64,000 bases of DNA from assembly GCF_024295805.1 (NCBI RefSeq), contig NZ_JANCLX010000010.1, positions 62,001 to 126,000 of the forward strand. The letters are read 5' to 3'. This DNA comes from Streptomyces cucumeris (GTDB lineage: Bacteria > Actinomycetota > Actinomycetes > Streptomycetales > Streptomycetaceae). The notes below the pieces were generated by a model. It was not told the DNA's origin. It saw only the letters and a program-made list of their open reading frames with translations, and did not search any database. This document shows, in pieces, positions 48,898 to 57,900 of this stretch; the stretch's first letter is position 1, and every line of letters begins with the position of its first letter. A program made the translations under genes and the position numbers.

Positions 48898-50730
48898 GTG
48901 GCCGGACAGGCGCACTACTCCTCCGCCCCTCCCGGTGCCGGTGATCCGCAGGGCGGGTTCCGGTTCACCGCGGTGTCGGCGGACGTCCCGCGCGCCACGC
49001 TGGAGGGACTGCGGCCGCTGATGGCCTACGCCCCGCCGCCGGGAGCGGGCACGGAACCGACGGCCCACCCGGTGGCGTTCGCCTACGACCTGCTCGGCCC
49101 GGTGCGCGCGGTGACCCGTATCCGCAGCGTCGGCCAGGACTACACGGGCCGCTGGGGCAACTACTTCTGCCACACCGTGCTCGCCGTGCCGGAGGAGCTG
49201 ACCGGGCTGCGGCCGGTGGAGCTGTGGGGTGCGCCGCTGTGGGCGGAGACCCCGGCCCCCGACGACGGCCGTCCGCTGCCGGAGACCGGTGAACTGCCCC
49301 TGGGCAGCGAGGCCGGCCCCGACCGGGTCCGGCGGCTGCTCCGGGAGACCGGTCCGGCGGGCGGACGGCTGCTGGAGCGGCTGCTCTCGGCGGTGCTGGG
49401 CGCGCTGGGACGGACGCCGGAGGACGGCGCGGACGGGTCCGGTCCTGTGGTGCTGGTCGCCTCCTCCGGTGACCAGGTGCTGGACTGGCTCACCGCCGTG
49501 TCCTTCGCCCTTCCGGCGCCGCTGGCCGCCGCGTTGACGTTCATCACCTACACCGACCGGCCGGACGAGGACCACCGGCTGCTGGTGGGCACGGTCCCGG
49601 AGGTGTGGGAGCGCCGGGGCGACGGGCACGGCACCGTCTTCCACCTCGATGGGCCGCTGCCCGTGGAGGACACCGCCACCGGGAGCGCACCGCACTCCAC
49701 GGCCGCCGGACTGCTCGCCCGCGCCTGGGCCGAGGACGACCTCGATGTCTTCGACACCGTCGCCGACCTCTGGTCCGCGGTGCCCGCGCCCAAGGCCCCG
49801 GTGGCCCGGCTCGGCACGGTGTGCGCCCTGGTCGCGCTCACCCGTGGCGACTGGGACGCCGCGGATGCCGCGCCCGCGGAGCGGGACGCGGTCGAGGAGC
49901 TGCTCGGCACCCTCGCGGGGCGGCCCGAGCTCTTACCGCCCGAGCTGCACCGCTCCCTGGCCTCCGGCCCGGCCGGTCTGGACGCGCCGCTCGCCGCCCG
50001 GCTGCTCGCCGTCTCCCCCGCCTTCCGGGACGCCGCCCGCCCCGCGCTGGAACGGGCCCTGCTGACGGGCACGTTCCCGGAACCGTCTGCGGAACCGGGC
50101 ACGGACGGCGCGTCGGGGCCGGCGCTCGCGCGCTTCGTGACCGGAGCGGTCCGGCTGCGGCTGGCCGAGGCGGACGTGGCACCGGAAGCGGTACGGGACG
50201 GCGCGGAGCAGTGGCTGACGGCCCGCCCCGGTCCGTTCGGCGACACCCTCACCGCGCTGCTGCCGCCGGAACCACGGGGGTCCGTGGTTCCGGCGGGACC
50301 GCAGGACGCCACGCTCGCCTACACCCACCGCAGGGCCGTTCTGGCCGGGGTGCTGCGGGCGTTGGAGGGCTCCGCGGCGCTGCGGGACGCGGCCCTCACA
50401 CCCGAGGTGTGCGCGGCGCTGACCCGCCGCCCGCCCGATCCGCTCGGGACGGCCGAGGGCGGCGAGCCATGGGCACCGGCGCCGCGCACCGCGCTGCGGG
50501 TGTGGCTGACCGGCGCCGGGGCGCACCCCGGGCGGCGCCACGAGGCGGCGCTGCGGGTGCTGCGGCTGTACAAGCACGGTCTGCTGGGCGAGGAGGAGAC
50601 CTGCGCGGCCGTCTGCGAACTGGCCGTCCCCGTCCCGCCGCGACCGCCCGGCGAGCCGCCCGGCGAACCGCCCGGGGGCGCCTCCCCGCCAGGGCTGCTG
50701 CGGCGCGTGCTGTGGCGCGGCGAGGGGTGA
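48898..50730 (+). CDS. GTPase-associated protein 1 (GAP1-N2/GAP1-M-like)
   Basis: A 610-aa protein whose N-terminus (AHYSSAPPG, GFRFTAVSADVP, GRWGNYFCHTVL) matches the GAP1-N2 domain of predicted GTPase-associated systems. The middle part (residues about 105-250) resembles the GAP1-M region, and the rest is helical, ending in Pro/Gly-rich PPGEPPGEPPGG. No enzymatic motif is seen. It follows the GTPase gene by 6 bp. It contains an in-frame TTA leucine codon at 49933-49935, the only one I noticed in the annotated genes, so translation should depend on the bldA tRNA. Confidence 0.75.
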   Translation: MAGQAHYSSAPPGAGDPQGGFRFTAVSADVPRATLEGLRPLMAYAPPPGAGTEPTAHPVAFAYDLLGPVRAVTRIRSVGQDYTGRWGNYFCHTVLAVPEELTGLRPVELWGAPLWAETPAPDDGRPLPETGELPLGSEAGPDRVRRLLRETGPAGGRLLERLLSAVLGALGRTPEDGADGSGPVVLVASSGDQVLDWLTAVSFALPAPLAAALTFITYTDRPDEDHRLLVGTVPEVWERRGDGHGTVFHLDGPLPVEDTATGSAPHSTAAGLLARAWAEDDLDVFDTVADLWSAVPAPKAPVARLGTVCALVALTRGDWDAADAAPAERDAVEELLGTLAGRPELLPPELHRSLASGPAGLDAPLAARLLAVSPAFRDAARPALERALLTGTFPEPSAEPGTDGASGPALARFVTGAVRLRLAEADVAPEAVRDGAEQWLTARPGPFGDTLTALLPPEPRGSVVPAGPQDATLAYTHRRAVLAGVLRALEGSAALRDAALTPEVCAALTRRPPDPLGTAEGGEPWAPAPRTALRVWLTGAGAHPGRRHEAALRVLRLYKHGLLGEEETCAAVCELAVPVPPRPPGEPPGEPPGGASPPGLLRRVLWRGEG

Positions 50731-50734
50731 GACG

Positions 50735-53551
50735 GTGCCTGTCCTCATCCTTCCCGCACAGGCCATCGCGGTGGCGGTGGCGCTGTGCCTCAACCTGCCC
50801 GCGATGCTCCTGTTCCTGCTGGGGCGCCATCTGCTGATCCTGTGGGCGACGCTGGGACGCCCGGTGCCCGGACGGCCCGGGCGGCCGTCCGGCCTCGCCG
50901 CCGCCTTCCGGCGGCTCGCCCTGGTCGATCCGGAACTCCCGTCCGCCCTCGTCCATGTGTCGTCGCCCGGTGACCGACGGCCCGGTGGCGACGCGGTCGA
51001 ACCCGCGTACCGCGCCTATCTCCCCGGTCCGGCCCTCCGCGATCTGGGGCGGCTGTACCGGGACACCTACGAGGACTGGCTCTCGGTGCTCCCGGCAGCC
51101 CGTCGGGGCGCCCGGCCGGTCTACGTCCGGAGGGAGTCCGGAGAGCGTCTGGCGCCGTGGATCGGACTCGGCTACCTGACCTTCCTGCTCGGTCTGCTGC
51201 CGGTGCTGGTCCTCGCGGCCGCGCTGTGCCTGCTGGCCGCGGTGGTCCAGTGCGCGCTGTGGGCGGTGGCGTCCGCCGTCCGCGCGGTGGTGTGGTGGGC
51301 GCCGCTTGCGGCCGTGGACCGGGCCGGGCGGTGGCGGACGGACCGGGGTGCGGTCTGTCCGCATCTGGAGTGCGGGGAGCCGGTGGCCCTGCCGGTGCAC
51401 CGGTGTCCGGTCTGCGGGGCGGGTCACCGGCGACTGGTGCCGGGCCGGTACGGGGCCCTGCGCCATGTCTGCCGCTGCGGGGCCCGGCTGCCCGCCTCGC
51501 GGGCGTTCGGGGCGCGCCGTCTGGAGACGTCCTGCGCCTCGTGTGCCCGGCCGCTGCCGCGCCGGACGGGGCGCGGGCGGGCGCGCCCCCGGACCGTGGT
51601 GCTCGCGGGCGGCCCGGACTCCGGTCACAGCGCGGTGCGTTACCGGGCCCTGGCGGAGGCGCGGGAGCGGGTGGAGGAGCTCGGCGGCGTACTGCGCCCC
51701 GAACCGGTCGCGACGCACGCCACCACGCTGACCGGACTGCGCGGGGCCGATGTGCCGCTGGTCGTCTACGATCCGCCCGGCTCGGCGTACACCCGGCAGG
51801 AGTCGGTGGACGCGCTGGGCTGTCTGCGGCGCGCCGACGGGCTGGTGTTCGTGGTCGACGCGGCGGCGCTGCCCTCGGTGCGGCGGGCGCTCGCGCCCGG
51901 CGAAGCCGGACAGGAGGCCGTCGGCCGGGTACCGGTCCCGCCCCGGAATCCGTCCGACGCCGTGGAGCGGGTGCTGCACGCCGTGGAGGCCCTCCCGGCA
52001 CGGCGGCGGCCCGGCCGGATCGCGGTGGTGGTCACGAAGGCCGGAGCGCTGCGGCGGACCCCGCTGGGCGCCGATCTGCCGGAGGCCGCGGTGGCGTCCG
52101 GCACGGAGGTCCGCGACTGGCTGGAGCGTTCCGGTGGCGGCAATCTGGTCCGCACCGTCGAGCGGTTCGGCGCCCGGGTCCGGTACACGGTCGCCGCGGA
52201 GGGTACGGCGGAGACCGCCGGGGCGGCGCGGGACGGTGCGCCGCTCGGGGGGCTGTTGTTGTGGGCCGCCGGGGTGCGGGTCGCGCGCCGGCGTCGTCTG
52301 CCGCGCCTCGTCCCGCGTAACGCCTCCCGCCCCACCGTCCGCCGTGTCCGCCGCCGTACCGCCGCCGAGCGGCTGGCGCTGCGGCAACGGCGGGCCCGTG
52401 CGGCGGAGTTGCGGTGGCGGCGTCTGTGGTCCGCGGTGCCGGGGGCTGGACGGCGGCCGCTGACCGCGCTGTTCGCGGCCGGTGAGCGGCGCGCGCGGGC
52501 GCGCCGCAGTCTCCTGGAGGGCGCCCGCCTCTCGGCCCGGCGGCGGACCGACGGCTGGGTGCCCGGCGGGCGCGAGGGCGGGGCGGCCCGGGGCGCGGGA
52601 ACGGCGCGTGGCGGACTGCTGACGGCCCATCTGGTCGGGCTGCTGTCCCTGCCGCTGGCGGTGTCCCTGCTGGTGGCGGGGGCGCTGCCGCCGTCGTGGT
52701 TCTTCGGGCTGCCGCAGGAGTACGACCGCTGGCGGCGGCCGTTGGCGGATTCGGTCCATGACGTCGACCTGGCCGCTTACACCCCGGGCGCGGACTGGCC
52801 CCGGGCGCTGGCCACCTACTCCGCGCCGGGCAGCACACCGGACATGGCGCGGGACGGTCACCGCGGGGGCGTCTGGTCGTCCAAGGGCAGCCCTCATGAC
52901 GTGGACCAGTGGGTACTGCACTTCGGCACACCGGTGCTGATCCACCGCGTCGACAAGGAGTGGGGCAGTGCCCTGGGACTCGGCACGGTGGACTACCGGA
53001 TCGGCTCGCGCTGGGTCACCCCGCCGCGCGGAAGCTGGCAGTTCGATCTGGACCGGGCCGGTTCGGGGGACCCCAGCAAGGAGTCGATGGTCCTCAAACG
53101 TCCGGTGGAGGTGTCGGCGGTACGGGTGTGGGTGGTGCACACACGTGACGGCAGCAACGACCTACTGCGATCGGTGCGGGTGTGGTCACGGTCGTCGTCG
53201 ATCGTGCGGCTGCGCCCCTCCGCCGACGGCGAGCGGCTGCGGGTGCGGAACAGCGCGGCCCGTGACCTGGCCGTGGAGGTGCGCCCGCCCGTGCTGCCCA
53301 CGGGCTGGCGGGCGGTTCCGGTGGGCCGTGCGCCGCGTTCGGTCGGACCGCACGGCACGGTCGGGGCCCGCTGGCGGATCGAGCCTCCCGCGGACCGGGC
53401 GGCGGCGCGCCGGGGCGGTCCGGTGGCGTACGCCGTGCGGATCACGGAGGACGGCCGCACCGTGACCGCGTGGTGCCGCGGCGCGCTGAAGGCGACGGGA
53501 AAGAGCACGGCGGAGACGGGATACCGGGTGGTGCCAACAACATGTCGATGA
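50735..53551 (+). CDS. Membrane pseudo-GTPase with zinc ribbons and discoidin-like outer domain
   Basis: A 938-aa protein. The order is TM helix (residues about 8-38), a loop, TM segments (145-195), cysteine-rich zinc ribbons (205-275), a GTPase-like domain (285-520), an Arg-rich helical stretch, another TM (630-660), and a C-terminal outer domain. The GTPase motifs are decayed: P-loop GGPDSGHS with His298 for Lys, G3 region YDPPG (345-349), and TKAG (434-437) for TKxD. The last 270 residues contain a VWSSKGSPHDVDQWVLHFG stretch and paired strands resembling galactose-binding/discoidin (F5/8 C) folds. It looks like a receptor linking an outside signal to the cytoplasmic GTPase module (inference). 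Confidence 0.75.
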   Translation: MPVLILPAQAIAVAVALCLNLPAMLLFLLGRHLLILWATLGRPVPGRPGRPSGLAAAFRRLALVDPELPSALVHVSSPGDRRPGGDAVEPAYRAYLPGPALRDLGRLYRDTYEDWLSVLPAARRGARPVYVRRESGERLAPWIGLGYLTFLLGLLPVLVLAAALCLLAAVVQCALWAVASAVRAVVWWAPLAAVDRAGRWRTDRGAVCPHLECGEPVALPVHRCPVCGAGHRRLVPGRYGALRHVCRCGARLPASRAFGARRLETSCASCARPLPRRTGRGRARPRTVVLAGGPDSGHSAVRYRALAEARERVEELGGVLRPEPVATHATTLTGLRGADVPLVVYDPPGSAYTRQESVDALGCLRRADGLVFVVDAAALPSVRRALAPGEAGQEAVGRVPVPPRNPSDAVERVLHAVEALPARRRPGRIAVVVTKAGALRRTPLGADLPEAAVASGTEVRDWLERSGGGNLVRTVERFGARVRYTVAAEGTAETAGAARDGAPLGGLLLWAAGVRVARRRRLPRLVPRNASRPTVRRVRRRTAAERLALRQRRARAAELRWRRLWSAVPGAGRRPLTALFAAGERRARARRSLLEGARLSARRRTDGWVPGGREGGAARGAGTARGGLLTAHLVGLLSLPLAVSLLVAGALPPSWFFGLPQEYDRWRRPLADSVHDVDLAAYTPGADWPRALATYSAPGSTPDMARDGHRGGVWSSKGSPHDVDQWVLHFGTPVLIHRVDKEWGSALGLGTVDYRIGSRWVTPPRGSWQFDLDRAGSGDPSKESMVLKRPVEVSAVRVWVVHTRDGSNDLLRSVRVWSRSSSIVRLRPSADGERLRVRNSAARDLAVEVRPPVLPTGWRAVPVGRAPRSVGPHGTVGARWRIEPPADRAAARRGGPVAYAVRITEDGRTVTAWCRGALKATGKSTAETGYRVVPTTCR

Positions 53552-53579
53552 CGGTGAGTTCACACCTAGGATCGGCTCC

Positions 53580-53990
53580 GTGACGAGCGACACGGAACGG
53601 AACGAGCGGAACGGACGGAACGGGTGGGACGAGCAGCGGGCGCTGGCCGCGTTCTGCGCGGTGCTGCCCCGGCTGAGGGCCATGCTGCGGGGGCCGGCCT
53701 CCCGGGCCCGGCGGGCGGCCGTGGAGCAGGTGGTGCTCACGGCGCGGCGCGGTGAACCGGTCGGTGAACTGCTGGCCGGACTGGGGATCGACAGCGCTGA
53801 CCCCGTCCCGGCGGCAGCGTCGCGCGCGACGCTGCCGACGCCCGTGGAGGAGGACCGGCCCGCACGGGTCACCGGCGTCTACCTCTGCCCGCTGGGCAGG
53901 TGTCCGCGCGCCGAGGAACGCACGGCCGCCTCGGAACTGCCCTCGTGCGGAGTGCACGACCAGGCCCTGCGCTTCGTCGCCGACCGGTGA
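53580..53990 (+). CDS. Small cysteine-containing protein of unknown function
   Basis: A 136-aa protein, not recognised. It has a helical first half (residues 18-70) and a second half with YLCPLGRCPR and LPSCGVHD, whose three cysteines and a histidine could hold a metal. It starts at GTG 53580. A TAGGAT hexamer at 53567-53572 lies 7 bp before the start and no Shine-Dalgarno is present, suggesting an internal promoter and leaderless start. It lies between the membrane pseudo-GTPase and a membrane protein, and is probably part of the same system. Confidence 0.65.
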   Translation: MTSDTERNERNGRNGWDEQRALAAFCAVLPRLRAMLRGPASRARRAAVEQVVLTARRGEPVGELLAGLGIDSADPVPAAASRATLPTPVEEDRPARVTGVYLCPLGRCPRAEERTAASELPSCGVHDQALRFVADR

Positions 53991-53999
53991 GCGCGCGCC

Positions 54000-54893
54000 A
54001 TGGTGAGCGGGTTCCTCTCCGAGTTCGGCAGGAAGGTCGCCGAGCGCTGGGCGACCCAGGTGATCCTGCCCGGCCTGCTGTTCACCTCCGCCCTGGCGGT
54101 GGCGTCGGCGCTGGGCCAGCGCCGGTGGGCGGACACCGGGCTGCTGTGGCGCACCCTCGGCGCGTTCGCGGCGGTGGGCGGGGCGGGGCAGCAGGGGGCC
54201 GGATCGGCGCGGACCGTGATGCTGGTGATCGGCGTGGTGGCGGTGTCGGTGGCGGTCGCGCTGGTGGCGCGGGCGCTGGGCGGACCGGTGACCTCGCTGC
54301 TCTCCGGCCGCTGGCCGTTCTTCCTCCGCCCGCTGGACCGGCGGCTGACGGCCGGTCGGCTGACGGACTGGCGGCGGTGCGACGCGGCGTACGAGGCGGC
54401 CCGGGAGGCGGGCGAGGACGCGCACCGGCTGGGTGAACTGGCCGCGGAGCGCAACGCAGTGGCGCTCACCGTGCCGCGGCGGCCCACCTGGACCGGGGAC
54501 CGGCTGGCGGCCCCGGCGGTCCGGGTGCGGGACCAGTACGCACTGGACCTGACCGCCGCCTGGCCCCGGCTGTGGCTGCTGCTGCCCGACACCACCCGGC
54601 AGCCGCTGACCGACAGCCGCCAGGGCTTCGACGAAGCGGCTGCGCTGGGCGGCTGGGCGGTGCTCTACGGCGCGCTGGGCGCGCTGTGGTGGCCCTCCGC
54701 GGTGGTGGGCCTGGGGGTGGCCGTGGTCTGCCGGCGACGGGCGCGGGAGACGGCCGAGGCATACGCGGAGCTGGTGGAGGCCGCGGTCGACGTCCATCTG
54801 GACGAGCTGCTGGACCGGTTCGACGACGAGTTCCGGCCCGTCCGGCCGGGGCGCGGCGCGTCGGTCACCGAGCGGTTCCGCAAGGGCGTATGA
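54000..54893 (+). CDS. Membrane protein of unknown function in the GTPase/CHAT array
   Basis: A 297-aa protein with three hydrophobic regions (residues about 20-40, 72-95 and 213-240) and a central cytoplasmic helical part (115-200). The C-terminus is an acidic amphipathic helix (VDVHLDELLDRFDDEF). No enzyme motif is seen. ATG 54000 starts 9 bp after the preceding stop. Position suggests it anchors or regulates the CHAT protein that follows 67 bp later; this is inference. Confidence 0.7.
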   Translation: MVSGFLSEFGRKVAERWATQVILPGLLFTSALAVASALGQRRWADTGLLWRTLGAFAAVGGAGQQGAGSARTVMLVIGVVAVSVAVALVARALGGPVTSLLSGRWPFFLRPLDRRLTAGRLTDWRRCDAAYEAAREAGEDAHRLGELAAERNAVALTVPRRPTWTGDRLAAPAVRVRDQYALDLTAAWPRLWLLLPDTTRQPLTDSRQGFDEAAALGGWAVLYGALGALWWPSAVVGLGVAVVCRRRARETAEAYAELVEAAVDVHLDELLDRFDDEFRPVRPGRGASVTERFRKGV

Positions 54894-54960
54894 ACCGCGG
54901 CTGTGCGGGGGCGTCTCCGCGGACCCGCGGCGCACCACTGGGCCATCGAAAGGGGGCACC

Positions 54961-57900
54961 ATGCGTGACCGGCTGCTCGCGGCCGTGCAGTCCCGGCTGG
55001 ACCTGGCGGTCCGTACCGGCGATCTCTCGGGCGCACAGGACCCGCGGGCGGGCGAGGAGGCCGACGGGCTGTTGGCGTACCTGGCCACCCCGCGGGGCGT
55101 GGATGCCCAAGTGCTTTACGCGACGGGCTTGTTGCACTGGTTCCGCGCCACCCTGCCCGGTGAGGAGGGGCAGGAGTCCTGGGCGCTGTCGGTGGTCCTG
55201 CTGTGGCCGTTCTATCTGAGCCGGGCGGAGGCGCTGCCCGCGCCGGTGCGCGCCTCCTTCACCCGGGCGCTGTCCCCCTCGGTGCGGCCCGCCGGGGAGG
55301 AGCTGGTCCGCGCGCATGCGGAGGCCATGGGCAACCTGGCCATGCTGCTGGTGACGCGGCTGGTGCGGGAGCCTGCGGACCGGACGGGCGGGCGGGTGGC
55401 GGTGCGGCTGCTGCGGGACGCGGAGCGCGTCCTGCCGCCGGGTCATCCGTCCCGTCCGCTGGTGCTGTGCAACCTCGGCTACGCCCTCGTGCTGGCCGAC
55501 CTCATGGCGCACCAGGGCGCGGATCCGCCGCCGATGCCGGAGCTGGACGCGGCGGTGACGGTGCTGCGGGAGGCGTTCACCACCACCCCGCGCGCCCATC
55601 TCAACCACGCGCGCTGCGCCAACGGGCTGGCGCTGGCCCTGCGGTGCAAGGCAACGCTGACCCGGGACCGGCCGCTGCTCGGGGAGTCCGTGGAACTGCT
55701 GCGGACGGCGGTGGCGACCGCCACCGAGGTGGACCAGAACCTCCCGCAGATGCGCGCCGACCTCGGGGCCGGGCTGCTGATGTGGGCGGAGTCCGGGGCG
55801 GAGCGCCCCGGCGACGTGGACACGGCCCTGCTCGACGAGGCCCTCGGGTTCCTGAAGCAGGCGATCATCGGGCTGCCCGCGGGCAGCGCGGAACTGGAGA
55901 ACGCGAAGGAGGTGTTCACCCGCGCCACCATGCTGCGCGCCCCGAGCCGGGTCCGGGAGCAGCGCGATCCGGAGACCCAGGAACATCTGAGGGTGCTGGA
56001 CGGCCTCACGGCGTCCATGGTCCCCCGCCAGGGCGCGGAGGGCTCCGGCGACAGCAGCCATCCGCTGGCGTTCGTCGCCAAGATGATGAACATGGTCTCC
56101 GGCGGCGGCTCCAGCCGCCACGCGCAGCTGATGGACCTCGCGACGGCCCTGATGCGCTACCCCGACGAGGTGGGGATGGCGGAGCTGACCGCCAAGGCGA
56201 TGGAGACGCTGGCGGCGCAGTTCAGCCATCTGCCCCCGGAGGAGCGCGAGGAGGCGATGCGCGCGTTCCTGGACCGGTCCGAGGACAAGCCGCCCCGGCC
56301 GGTGGACACCACCGAGCTCGACGCGCTGCTGGCGGTCCACGACCGGGTGCTGCGGGAGATGCCCGAGGACCACCGGGACCGGGTGCTGGTGACGTTCAAC
56401 CGCCACGGACTGCTGCTGGTACGCCACCAGCACGACCCGGAGAAGATGTCGCGGGAGAACTGGACGGCGGGGCTGGCCGATCTGATGCCGCTGCTCCGGG
56501 AGGCGGAGGGCGGACTCCCGGCGATCCTGGCCAGGATGGGGCTGTCGGGCGACCATGTGGAGGCCCAGGTGATGCTGGCCAACGCCCAGCAGTCGCCCTT
56601 CGAGATGCTGGCCCGCACCGCCGCCGCCATCCGGCAGGGACGGCGGCGGCTGGCCACCCTGCCGGACGACGACCCGGCGTACCTCCAGGCGCAGAAGGCC
56701 CTGGCCCACGCGCTGTTCGACCGCTATCCGCTCGACCACGACGAGGCGGACTTCCAGGAGGCGGCCGGACTGGCCCGCCGGGTGCTGAACGCCCTCCCCG
56801 CCACCGATCCCTATCTGCCGTTCCTGCTGATGGCCTGGTCCTCCGCGGTGAGCAGCCGGATGCAGCACGAGGCGCTCGACGAGCCGCCGGAGACGGCCGA
56901 GCGCGACCGGCCGAGCAGCGCCGCGGCCCGGCTGGCTTCCAACGCCGCCGCCGACGCCCTGGGCTACCGGGACGCGCCCGGCGCGCTGGAGGCGCTGGAG
57001 GACGGGCGGGCGTTCCTGCTGTCCACGGCGGTCAACGCCCGCCGGGAACTGAACCATCTGCGCCGGACCGACGCCGCACTGGCCGCACGGCTGGTGGAGC
57101 TGCGCGAGCGGGTGCAGGCGCTCCGCGGGCGGGGCTCCTACGGACAGGTGCCGCGCCAGGAGGACATGGCCGAGTACCGGGAGCTGGCGGTGCAGTGGAA
57201 GGAGCTGATGGACCGGCTGCAGCGGCTGCCCGGTTTCGAGCGCTTCCTGCTGCCGCTGCCGCTGGGGCTGCCGGATCTGCTGCCGGCCGCCGCCGAGGGC
57301 CCGGTGGTCAGCGTGAACGTCAATCCGCGCCGCTGTGACGCCCTGGTGCTGCGCCCGGACGGGCTGGTGCCGGTGGCGCTGCCGGGACTGCGCGCCGGGG
57401 AGTTGATCGAACAGGCGGAGGCGTTCCACGAGGCGATCGGGGTGCTCACCGGCGGCGGGGGCGGGCTGCTGACCGGTCCGGCGCGGCAGGTGGTCGTCGA
57501 GACGCTGGGCTGGCTGTGGGACGTCCTGGCCGAACCGGTGCTGAACTCCCTGGGGCTGACCGGTCCCCCGCCGGAGGGTGAGCCCTGGCCCCGGCTGTGG
57601 TGGTCGCCCACCGGACCGCTCAACTCGCTGCCGCTGCACGCCGCGGGCCATCACGGCCGGCCCGGGGACGCGGTGCTGGACCGGGTGGTCTCCTCGTACA
57701 CCCCGACCCTGCGGAGTCTGCTGCACAGCCGGGCCCAGCCGGTGGCGGCCCGGCGGGCCGCGCTGGCGGTGGCGATGCCGGACACGCCCGGCCACGCCCC
57801 GCTGCCGCGCACGGTGGACGAGGCGGGTGTGCTGGCCGCGCGGGCCGGGGGCGCGGCGCCGCTGGTGGGGGCGGCGGCCACCCGGGAGGCGGTGCTCGCG

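Noticed and set aside
44672..53140. Long minus-strand frames (about 700-1000 codons) opposite the Fn3, GTPase, GAP1 and membrane genes
   Set aside because: Shadow frames with Arg/Pro/Gln-rich text and no motifs; the plus-strand genes have tight spacing and ribosome-binding sites.
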